Below are positions 1 through 5,133 of a stretch of DNA of 6,398 nucleotides, in pieces. The stretch is from an uncultured Actinomycetes bacterium (GTDB lineage Bacteria; Actinomycetota; Actinomycetes; Nanopelagicales; Nanopelagicaceae). The first letter of the stretch is position 1; each line of letters begins with the position of its first letter. The stretch covers positions 1-6,398 of the forward strand of contig CAIZHT010000179.1 of the NCBI GenBank assembly GCA_903932885.1. The letters are read 5' to 3'. Position numbers and translations under genes: made by a program. The notes below the pieces were generated by a model. That model was given only the letters and a program-made list of their open reading frames with translations. It was not told the DNA's origin and ran no database searches.

Positions 1-422
1 AGCGCAGCAGCAATACCAGTGCCAATGGGGATAAAGATTGCGTTATTGACACCTTTGGCAGCGCCTTTTCGAAGTTCGGCAAGTGCACCGGTGCGAACAT
101 CGTGACCAAATGCGACAGGGATATTTACTTCACGAGCAAGTAAGTCACGAATTGGTAGGTTCTTCCATCCCAAATTTCCTGACCATCTAGATATTCCATT
201 GCTCTCATCGAGTGCACCAGGTACTGCTAATCCAACTGCTTTGATTTCACCAGGTGATGCTAATTGTGAAAGTAGTTTGCTAATTACTTTTACAGTCTTA
301 CTTCCATCTAAATCTTGATGTGGAGTTGGTACGTTAGCAGTTGCAATGATGCGTAAGTCAGCATCTACCAAGGCACCCTTGATACTTGTCCCACCAACAT
401 CGACAGCCGCGACAAGTTTCAC
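1..422 (-). CDS. ROK-family sugar kinase (3' end beyond the window)
   Basis: This is the N-terminal 140 residues of a ROK-family protein, most likely a cytoplasmic ATP-dependent sugar or sugar-phosphate kinase. Visible motifs are the phosphate-binding loop DVGGTSIKG (residues 8-16), an AVPG turn (66-69), GHDVRTGALAE (106-116) and the start of the second phosphate motif, IGTGIAAA (133-140). In the family the Asp of the ND/HD motif (here D108) is the catalytic base. The HD form and GTGIA ending resemble actinobacterial ROK kinases rather than the NDAN/GTGIG consensus. The start is a GTG, since an in-frame TGA lies a few codons upstream and no ATG fits. No helix-turn-helix precedes the kinase fold, so this is a kinase rather than a ROK repressor. 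It lies 15 bp downstream of the SIS gene on the same strand, so co-transcription is likely, although it has its own -10-like box. The substrate is unknown; the zinc-binding cysteine region and C-terminal half are outside the window. Confidence 0.88.
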   Translation of the reverse strand, partial: MKLVAAVDVGGTSIKGALVDADLRIIATANVPTPHQDLDGSKTVKVISKLLSQLASPGEIKAVGLAVPGALDESNGISRWSGNLGWKNLPIRDLLAREVNIPVAFGHDVRTGALAELRKGAAKGVNNAIFIPIGTGIAAA

Positions 423-429
423 GCTGGCT

Positions 430-435
430 AGTCTA
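430..435 (-). promoter_or_regulatory. Possible internal leaderless -10 box for the ROK gene
   Basis: On the minus strand TAGACT stands exactly 7 nt before the GTG start, and there is no Shine-Dalgarno sequence. This is the position of an actinobacterial TANNNT -10 box for a transcript that begins at the start codon. The box falls in the short gap after the SIS stop codon. No convincing -35 is seen. The identical hexamer precedes the nitroreductase gene. It may supplement read-through from the SIS promoter. Confidence 0.4.
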
Positions 436-437
436 AA

Positions 438-1328
438 TCACTTATCTAAAATGATGGATCGTGACAGACCTCGCGGATTGTCTGCATCCAATCCACGCTT
501 CTTCGCGATGGCGATAGCTACTCGGTGTGCTTTGACTAGATGAGCCATTGGGTCCAGCGTGCTACTTTCAAATAGCGCGCCAGTCTTTTTGATATCTCGA
601 ATCAAATCTTCTGGAATTTCACCAAATGCCCATACAGCGCGTCCTGGTTCTGAAATTGAAAGCGGTCCATGGCGGTAATCAAGTGCGGGATATGCCTCTG
701 CCCAAAATTGAGAAGATTCACGAGTTTTCAGCGCTGCTTCTTGTGCAAGCCCAATTGTCCAACCACGACCTAGAAAAGTTATTTGTTCAACATTTACTAA
801 ATCACCTAGGTCACATGTGAGAGCCTCTTGTGCATCTTTGATAATCGAACGAAGATCAAAACCTAAATGCATTCGCAATAAACCAAGTGCAGCAGTTGCC
901 CAACGAGTTTGTAGTACTGATTTCTCATCGGCAAAAGGCATGACAATTGAATGCGTTGCAAACTCGGTGACGGGGGAACCGTGAACTGATGTCAACATAA
1001 CTGAAGGAATTTTTGTTTTTTCTAACATCTTTACAACTTCAGTTGTTGTACCTGAGCGCGAAATTGAAACGATTTTGTCGTACTTGCGCTCGTAATTCAT
1101 TTCCGATCCAACATAGACATCAGTATCACCATGACCAGCAGCTTCACGAAGTGATGCATATGCCATCGACATGAACCAAGAACTTCCACAGCCAACTACT
1201 GCAACTTTCTCGCCCTTTTCAGGTAGAAGATGGAGTGAAGTTGGGGCGAAGTCAGCAACTTGTGCCCAGATAGATGGTTGTGACGCAATCTCTGCATCTG
1301 CATATTCGCAGGCAATCTTGTTACTCAT
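438..1328 (-). CDS. Double-SIS-domain sugar-phosphate isomerase/deaminase-like protein
   Basis: This 296-aa cytoplasmic protein has two SIS domains, like the isomerase half of GlmS but without a glutaminase domain. SIS-1 spans about residues 38-165, with GCGSS (47-51) and the sugar-phosphate loop SRSGTTTEV (90-98). SIS-2 spans about 180-290, with GRGW (188-191) and the helix carrying E197, K201 and E204, then RHGP with H220. By spacing these match E. coli GlmS E481, K485, E488 and H504, so the aldose-ketose isomerase or deaminase chemistry is plausible. The GlmS-like C-terminal tail is present, but Arg290 stands where GlmS has Lys603, the ring-opening Schiff-base lysine. Likely roles are an AgaS-like amino-sugar-6-phosphate deaminase/isomerase or a ketose/aldose isomerase for another sugar phosphate. 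It is divergent from the DeoR gene and is followed by the ROK kinase. The ATG start lacks a Shine-Dalgarno but sits 8 nt after a -10 box, which supports this start and a leaderless mRNA. The family is certain; the substrate is not. Confidence 0.9.
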   Translation of the reverse strand: MSNKIACEYADAEIASQPSIWAQVADFAPTSLHLLPEKGEKVAVVGCGSSWFMSMAYASLREAAGHGDTDVYVGSEMNYERKYDKIVSISRSGTTTEVVKMLEKTKIPSVMLTSVHGSPVTEFATHSIVMPFADEKSVLQTRWATAALGLLRMHLGFDLRSIIKDAQEALTCDLGDLVNVEQITFLGRGWTIGLAQEAALKTRESSQFWAEAYPALDYRHGPLSISEPGRAVWAFGEIPEDLIRDIKKTGALFESSTLDPMAHLVKAHRVAIAIAKKRGLDADNPRGLSRSIILDK

Positions 1329-1336
1329 AAAGAGAA

Positions 1337-1365
1337 ACCCTAGGCGAGTGATTAGAAAGAGTCAA
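1337..1365 (-). promoter_or_regulatory. Leaderless promoter of the SIS-ROK operon
   Basis: Reading the minus strand, TTGACT (1365-1360) is followed by a 17-nt spacer and TAGGGT (1342-1337), then 8 nt to the ATG at 1328. This is a near-consensus sigma-A/SigA-type -35 with a TANNNT -10 at ideal spacing, and it puts the transcription start at or beside the start codon. The -35 hexamer is one arm of the palindrome at 1360-1377, so a protein bound there would block polymerase. This is the best-formed promoter in the window. Confidence 0.7.
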
Positions 1366-1377
1366 AAAATTTTGACT
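1360..1377. promoter_or_regulatory. 18-bp palindrome, candidate operator of the DeoR-type repressor
   Basis: AGTCAAAA-AA-TTTTGACT is a perfect inverted repeat with 8-bp arms around a 2-bp centre. It lies in the gap between the divergent SIS and DeoR genes. The symmetry suits a dimeric helix-turn-helix protein, and repressors of the DeoR/GlpR family commonly bind in the control region of the operon they sit in. One arm supplies the -35 of the leftward promoter. The palindrome also lies just upstream of the candidate rightward -10, so one site could control both arms. Assignment to the neighbouring repressor is inference; no second copy was found elsewhere in the window. Confidence 0.6.
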
Positions 1378-1382
1378 ACTTG

Positions 1383-1388
1383 TATAGT
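1383..1388 (+). promoter_or_regulatory. Candidate -10 box for the DeoR-aldolase operon
   Basis: TATAGT is the best rightward -10-like hexamer upstream of the repressor gene. No good -35 lies 17 nt upstream; the position falls on the left arm of the palindrome and reads AGTCAA. If used, transcription would start near 1395 and give a leader of roughly 50 nt that carries the small inverted repeat at 1408-1423 and a clear ribosome binding site. The call is tentative. Confidence 0.35.
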
Positions 1389-1407
1389 AAAGTGAGCATA
1401 AACAATC

Positions 1408-1423
1408 ATATGCTTGCGCATAT
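1408..1423. repeat. Small inverted repeat upstream of the DeoR gene
   Basis: ATATGC-TTGC-GCATAT has perfect 6-bp arms with a 4-bp centre. It sits in the probable 5' leader of the repressor-aldolase mRNA, ending 12 bp before the ribosome binding site. It could be a second operator half-site pair or a weak RNA hairpin. No run of T follows, so it is not an intrinsic terminator. Confidence 0.4.
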
Positions 1424-1435
1424 CTATTCATTTGC

Positions 1436-1441
1436 GGGGAG
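1436..1441 (+). promoter_or_regulatory. Ribosome binding site of the DeoR-type gene
   Basis: GGGGAG ends 6 nt before the ATG at 1448 and is the clearest Shine-Dalgarno in the window. It fixes the start of the repressor and contrasts with the SIS, glycosyltransferase and nitroreductase genes, which have none and look leaderless. Confidence 0.7.
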
Positions 1442-1447
1442 AAGTGC

Positions 1448-2242
1448 ATGAATCGCCAACAACGCCTTAGCAGCATCCTCGAACTTGTTGTAGAAAAAGG
1501 AAGCATTGAAGTCGATGATGCATCCCAAATTCTTGGAGTATCAGCAGCGACGATCAGAAGAGATTTTGATGTTTTAGCAAAGCGCCAACTACTTACACGC
1601 ACCCACGGCGGCGCTGTTGCAACAGGGAGCTCCCTAGGGTTGCCACTTACGTATAAGGTGGCAAAAGATGACAAGGTAAAACAGAGAATTGCAAAAGTGG
1701 CTGCCGAAATGGTTACACGCCATCAGATAATTGGAATCAATGGAGGCACAACTTCTACCGAAGTTGCACGTGCGCTCGCTGCTAGAACTGAATTCGCGCC
1801 AAGTGATTCTCAAGAACATTCACCAGCGCTAACAGTTGTAACAAATGCAGTCAATATTGCAGCAGAGCTGACTGTGCGCCATCAAATAAAGATTGTTGTT
1901 ACCGGTGGTGTTGCGCGCCCACAATCATATGAATTGATTGGTCCCTTTGCAGAAGAAGTCCTCAAAGAAGTAAACATTGATATCACCTTTCTTGGCGTGA
2001 GTGCATTCAATCCAACCATGGGCGCTGCTGCCAACCATGAAGATGAAGCAAAAGTAAATCGTCAAATGGTCCAACGTTCAAAGAAAGTTGTCGTCGTTGC
2101 AGATAGTTCGAAATTTACTCGCACTGCATTTGCAACAATCTGCGCTGCAGATCAGATTAATACGATCATTACTGACTCTGGAACAGATGAAAAAATGTTA
2201 GAGGAATTACGCAAACTCGGAATAGAAATAGTTATCGCCTAA
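1448..2242 (+). CDS. DeoR/GlpR-family transcriptional repressor
   Basis: This 264-aa protein has the standard DeoR layout. Residues 1-57 form a winged helix-turn-helix, with the recognition helix and wing in VSAATIRRDFDVLAKR (31-46) and the signature THGGA (52-56). A C-terminal DeoRC sugar-phosphate sensor domain covers about 75-257, with INGGTTSTEVA (97-107), TNAVNIA (132-138), VTGG (151-154), NHEDEAKVNRQM (196-207) and ADSSKF (218-223). In the family, a phosphorylated sugar bound in this domain releases the repressor from DNA. A loop at about 113-127 is slightly long. The gene is divergent from the SIS gene, with the palindrome at 1360-1377 between them, and its stop is followed 1 nt later by the aldolase start. 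It therefore most likely controls both arms of this locus and its own synthesis. The start is supported by a strong ribosome binding site. The family call is firm; the inducer is unknown. Confidence 0.93.
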   Translation: MNRQQRLSSILELVVEKGSIEVDDASQILGVSAATIRRDFDVLAKRQLLTRTHGGAVATGSSLGLPLTYKVAKDDKVKQRIAKVAAEMVTRHQIIGINGGTTSTEVARALAARTEFAPSDSQEHSPALTVVTNAVNIAAELTVRHQIKIVVTGGVARPQSYELIGPFAEEVLKEVNIDITFLGVSAFNPTMGAAANHEDEAKVNRQMVQRSKKVVVVADSSKFTRTAFATICAADQINTIITDSGTDEKMLEELRKLGIEIVIA

Positions 2243-2243
2243 C

Positions 2244-3080
2244 ATGACTCAACTTAATCCACTTAAAATTATTTCAGGAGAACTAAAAAATAGCGCTGCA
2301 GTGGGAGCATTCAACGTTATTCTCCTTGAACATGCAGAAGCAATTGTTGCTGGTGCAGAAAAAGTGAAACTTCCAGTTGTATTACAAATTAGTCAGAATT
2401 GTGTTGATTACCACGGTGCCCTTAAACCAATTGCACTTGCATCAAAAGCGATCGCGCAAGATTCATTGGTAAATGTCTCCTTACATTTAGACCACGCAGA
2501 GAGCGAATTATTGGTGCAAGAAGCACTCGACCTAGGTTTCGACAGCATTATGTTTGATGGCTCCAAGTTGGACTACGCAAGCAATGTGCGAGCAAGTGTT
2601 CGTATGGCGCAACTCTGTAGGCAATATGGAGCGACAATTGAAGTTGAACTTGGCGAAGTGGGCGGTAAAGATGGTGTTCACGCACCAGGTATTAGAACTA
2701 ATCCCAGCGAAGCACAAGCATTTGTTGAGGCAACAGGCGTAGATCTCTTAGCTGTAGCTGTTGGAAGTTCCCATGCGATGACCACCCGAGATGCCACCTT
2801 AGATTTTGAATTGATCTCTCAGATCGCTAATACAGTAAAAGTTCCTTTAGTGCTTCACGGCTCATCCGGGGTCAATGATGAAGATTTACAAAGGGCGGTA
2901 AAAGCTGGAATCCGCAAGGTAAATATTGCTACACATCTCAACCATCTTTTCACTGATGAAATTCGTGAAGTTCTAAACTCCGATTCGAAAATTGTTGATC
3001 CTCGAAAGTATGTAAAAAGCGCTAGAAATAAAGTTGCCGATGAATGCGGGCGACTATTGCAGTTGCTAGCCCTTTCCTAA
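2244..3080 (+). CDS. Class II (zinc) ketose-(bis)phosphate aldolase
   Basis: This 278-aa protein belongs to the class II fructose/tagatose-bisphosphate aldolase family and cleaves a ketose phosphate into dihydroxyacetone phosphate and an aldehyde in the cytoplasm. Visible signatures are AFNV (22-25), HLDH with catalytic Asp83 and zinc His84, the acidic ELGEVGG stretch (135-141), the second zinc ligand His177 in GSSHAM, and the third, His205, in LHGSSG. The phosphate-binding KVNIAT lies at 225-230. The length is normal for the GatY/KbaY-type branch. Residue 178 after the zinc His is Ala rather than the Gly of most FBA/GatY enzymes, which resembles an actinobacterial subfamily. It starts 1 nt after the DeoR stop and has no strong ribosome binding site of its own, so translational coupling is likely. 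With the SIS isomerase and ROK kinase it would complete an isomerase-kinase-aldolase route. The substrate may be tagatose- or fructose-1,6-bisphosphate, or a non-standard ketose phosphate such as sulfofructose phosphate; sequence alone does not decide. Confidence 0.92.
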   Translation: MTQLNPLKIISGELKNSAAVGAFNVILLEHAEAIVAGAEKVKLPVVLQISQNCVDYHGALKPIALASKAIAQDSLVNVSLHLDHAESELLVQEALDLGFDSIMFDGSKLDYASNVRASVRMAQLCRQYGATIEVELGEVGGKDGVHAPGIRTNPSEAQAFVEATGVDLLAVAVGSSHAMTTRDATLDFELISQIANTVKVPLVLHGSSGVNDEDLQRAVKAGIRKVNIATHLNHLFTDEIREVLNSDSKIVDPRKYVKSARNKVADECGRLLQLLALS

Positions 3081-3103
3081 GGAAAATAGCTATCCCTATT
3101 AGG

Positions 3104-3109
3104 TAGGCT
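3104..3109 (+). promoter_or_regulatory. Leaderless -10 box of the glycosyltransferase gene
   Basis: TAGGCT stands 7 nt before the ATG at 3117, with no Shine-Dalgarno between, as expected for a transcript starting at the ATG. A 9-bp palindrome, CCTATTAGG (3095-3103), abuts it and could be a small regulatory site. No clear -35 is visible 16-18 nt upstream. The 36-bp gap after the aldolase stop has no terminator, so read-through from the aldolase operon is also possible. Confidence 0.5.
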
Positions 3110-3116
3110 ACGAAAC

Positions 3117-4538
3117 ATGTCAAAGCCCACAATTATTCTCGCAACCAGTAATGGTGTGGGCATGGGTCACTTAGCTCGAGCAAGCGCGGTCGCACTTGCA
3201 CTCAAAGAAGTTGCAAATCCAATTATTGTTTCAATGGCTGGGGGAATTGCAGAACTCCCTTCATATATGGGAATTCGTTGCGAATATATCCCTGGTCGCG
3301 ATCGCGGATGGATGTCACGTGAAAAGTGGGATAGATACCTTCGTGATCGCCTACTTGCATTAATTGAAGAGACTGGTGCAACAGTGCTCTCATTTGATGG
3401 TGTTGTTCCTTATCCAGGTGTCATTGCGGCAAAGAATTCAAATTCACACGTTGCACTTGTTTGGGTACGTCGCGGTTTATGGCAGAAAAAGCCACAGAGA
3501 TTTATATTAGGTTTGCAATCACGAATGATGGATCGCATTATTGAGCCTGGAGATATTGCTCGCGAGTACGATCATGGACCAACAGCAAATCGTAAAGATT
3601 CTGTACTCACATCTCCCGTATCTCTTTTTCAGCCATCACAGGCAATGTCGCGAGATGATGCACGAAAAGCCTTAGGTATAGATTCACATCGCCCAGCTGT
3701 ATTGGTTCAGTTAGGAACTGGTGATAGCGATGTAAATGAGAAGATGAGTGCGGCATTATCAGGTTTGCTTGGTTGGAAAGATTTGCAAGTAGTGCTTACA
3801 AAAGCCCCAACAGATAAAGATGGAAAATCACTAGCGCCAAATGGTTTGGATATAAAGGTTTTGCGATATTTCCCGCTTGCAAATGTACTTCATGCCTTTG
3901 ATGCAGGAGTCTGTGCAACTGGATATAACGGAGTCCACGAACTGCTCCCTGCCGGCCTTCCTACCGTTTTCGTCTCAAATATTCGAGGAACGGATGATCA
4001 AGAAGCTCGCGCACGATGGTGTCACGACAAAGGTTTTGCATTGCGCGCTGACCAAAGCAATTTAGCCGATATCACTGAAAAAGTACGCCAGTTACAAGAT
4101 TCTGGAACACGTGAACGCCTCTCGAAAAAATGTAAGGAATTACCAGCTGCACATGGAGGAGCAGAAATTGCCAAGATACTCTTCGAATTAGCAACAAAAT
4201 CAAATACGAACAAACCTGCAAAATTCACTTATACACGCTTGATTATTCAAGATCATATAAACCGAGGATTACGTCATATTGCAAATTTAGGATTACGCCG
4301 ACTTGCACTTGTATATCGATTCTTGCACCCACATATCGTTGTTGAAGTTATAAAAAATACAGAACCAGTTTTCGGTGATCAGACTGATGCAGCCCAACTA
4401 AGAGAACTCATTAAAGGTGAAACACGATTTGAACATCTCATTAGTAATGCATCAGAAAATTACAGAAATAGAAGAATAGATATTGCAGCAAATGCATATG
4501 GAGAAAAATTGCTCATTACGAAGTCGCGTCCGCTCTAG
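3117..4538 (+). CDS. GT-B fold glycosyltransferase (MurG/UGT-like) with a C-terminal extension
   Basis: This 473-aa protein is probably a cytoplasmic or membrane-associated glycosyltransferase of the GT-B fold. The N-terminal domain opens with a beta strand and glycine-rich loop, SNGVGMGHLARAS (11-23), as in MurG and related enzymes that begin GxGGH. The donor-binding C-terminal domain starts at about 192. It has VLVQLGTGDSDVN (195-207), the sugar-nucleotide site GYNGVHELLPAGLPTVFV (269-286), in which E275 fits the ribose-contacting acidic residue of the family, and DDQEARAR (293-300), equivalent to the D/N-Q pair of UGT and GT28 enzymes. The fold should end near residue 360. The remaining ~110 residues are an extension of unknown function whose first part (about 365-405) is rich in Arg and Lys. 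No signal peptide or transmembrane helix is evident. The acceptor and donor are unknown. It has no glycan-synthesis neighbours here and appears to be transcribed from its own leaderless promoter. Confidence is high for the fold and low for any named product. Confidence 0.8.
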   Translation: MSKPTIILATSNGVGMGHLARASAVALALKEVANPIIVSMAGGIAELPSYMGIRCEYIPGRDRGWMSREKWDRYLRDRLLALIEETGATVLSFDGVVPYPGVIAAKNSNSHVALVWVRRGLWQKKPQRFILGLQSRMMDRIIEPGDIAREYDHGPTANRKDSVLTSPVSLFQPSQAMSRDDARKALGIDSHRPAVLVQLGTGDSDVNEKMSAALSGLLGWKDLQVVLTKAPTDKDGKSLAPNGLDIKVLRYFPLANVLHAFDAGVCATGYNGVHELLPAGLPTVFVSNIRGTDDQEARARWCHDKGFALRADQSNLADITEKVRQLQDSGTRERLSKKCKELPAAHGGAEIAKILFELATKSNTNKPAKFTYTRLIIQDHINRGLRHIANLGLRRLALVYRFLHPHIVVEVIKNTEPVFGDQTDAAQLRELIKGETRFEHLISNASENYRNRRIDIAANAYGEKLLITKSRPL

Positions 4539-4546
4539 TCCTCATA

Positions 4547-4552
4547 TAGACT
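4547..4552 (+). promoter_or_regulatory. Leaderless -10 box of the nitroreductase gene
   Basis: TAGACT ends 8 nt before the ATG at 4561, in the 22-bp gap after the glycosyltransferase stop. There is no Shine-Dalgarno. The overlapping TATAGA (4545-4550) is an alternative reading. No good -35 is seen. It supports 4561 as the true start over in-frame ATGs upstream. Confidence 0.5.
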
Positions 4553-4560
4553 CGCCTTTC

Positions 4561-5133
4561 ATGAGCGCTAATACTTCAGTTCCGATTCACCCAATACTTG
4601 CAGAGCGAAAGAGCCCTCGCTCACTCGACGAATCTGTGATGCTTTCGTCAGATGAAATAGTTGCCCTACTAGAAGCTGCGCGATGGGCACCTTCGGCAAA
4701 TAATTTGCAGCCATGGCGCTTCTTTATAGGTCAACGCGGAGATGCAACATTTTCAAATATTTTAGAATCTCTTCGCCCTTTCAACCAAAATTGGTCAAAG
4801 CGAGCATCACTTCTTGTTGTAGTGGCTGGAGTTACAAAGAATGAAGATGGAAGTGATAACAATTCTTACACATACGACTGCGCTTTAGCTGTTTCTCAAT
4901 TAACCATAGAAGCCCATAGCCGCGGATATGTCGCACACCAAATGGCAGGATTTGAAAAGGAATTAGCAATAAAGAATCTTTCAATTGATTCTGCGTTAGC
5001 GCCAGTTGTTGTTGTAGCGATAGGAAAGCAAGCTGGAGTTGAACAATTAGATGAAGCTACAGCACAGCGCGAATTAGCCCCCAGAGTACGTAAACCTCTA
5101 GACGAAATAGTTCTCAAAGGCTTACCTAACTAA
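4561..5133 (+). CDS. Nitroreductase-family FMN oxidoreductase
   Basis: This 190-aa protein is a compact nitroreductase-fold flavoenzyme, expected to bind FMN as a homodimer and use NAD(P)H to reduce quinones, nitro compounds or other electron-poor substrates. Family marks in order are the basic FMN-phosphate segment ERKSPRSLDE (15-24), AARWAPSANNLQPWRF (39-54), the mid-domain DCALAVSQLTIEAHSRGYVAHQMAGF region (106-131, flavin-side helix and loop), and a C-terminal RKPLDEIV (177-184) that contacts the FMN phosphate. The length is at the short end of the family, and no catalytic segment is obviously missing. The reading frame is open back to an ATG at 4483, but the longer version would lie inside the glycosyltransferase gene and add 26 residues without family likeness. 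4561 also has the -10 box, so it is chosen. The stop overlaps the convergent kynA stop. The physiological substrate cannot be read from the sequence. Confidence 0.88.
   Translation: MSANTSVPIHPILAERKSPRSLDESVMLSSDEIVALLEAARWAPSANNLQPWRFFIGQRGDATFSNILESLRPFNQNWSKRASLLVVVAGVTKNEDGSDNNSYTYDCALAVSQLTIEAHSRGYVAHQMAGFEKELAIKNLSIDSALAPVVVVAIGKQAGVEQLDEATAQRELAPRVRKPLDEIVLKGLPN

Noticed and set aside
346..543. 65-aa plus-strand reading frame over the ROK/SIS junction
   Set aside because: It is antisense to the end of the SIS gene and start of the ROK gene, with no family features.
1372..1388. TTGACT plus TATAGT read as a rightward promoter
   Set aside because: The spacer is only 5 nt, far from the 16-18 nt needed; the TTGACT is better explained as the right arm of the palindrome.
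1321..1674. 117-aa minus-strand reading frame across the SIS/DeoR gap
   Set aside because: It covers the promoter and operator region and the start of the DeoR gene in the opposite frame, and its product has no recognisable domain; it is a shadow frame.
3073..3085. TTTCC-TAA-GGAAA hairpin at the aldolase stop as a terminator
   Set aside because: The stem is only 5 bp and AT-rich, the loop is 3 nt and no T-run follows, so it cannot be called an intrinsic terminator.
4483..4560. Longer N-terminus of the nitroreductase starting at the ATG at 4483
   Set aside because: The extra 26 residues show no family likeness, lie inside the glycosyltransferase coding region, and the ATG at 4561 has a well-placed -10 box.
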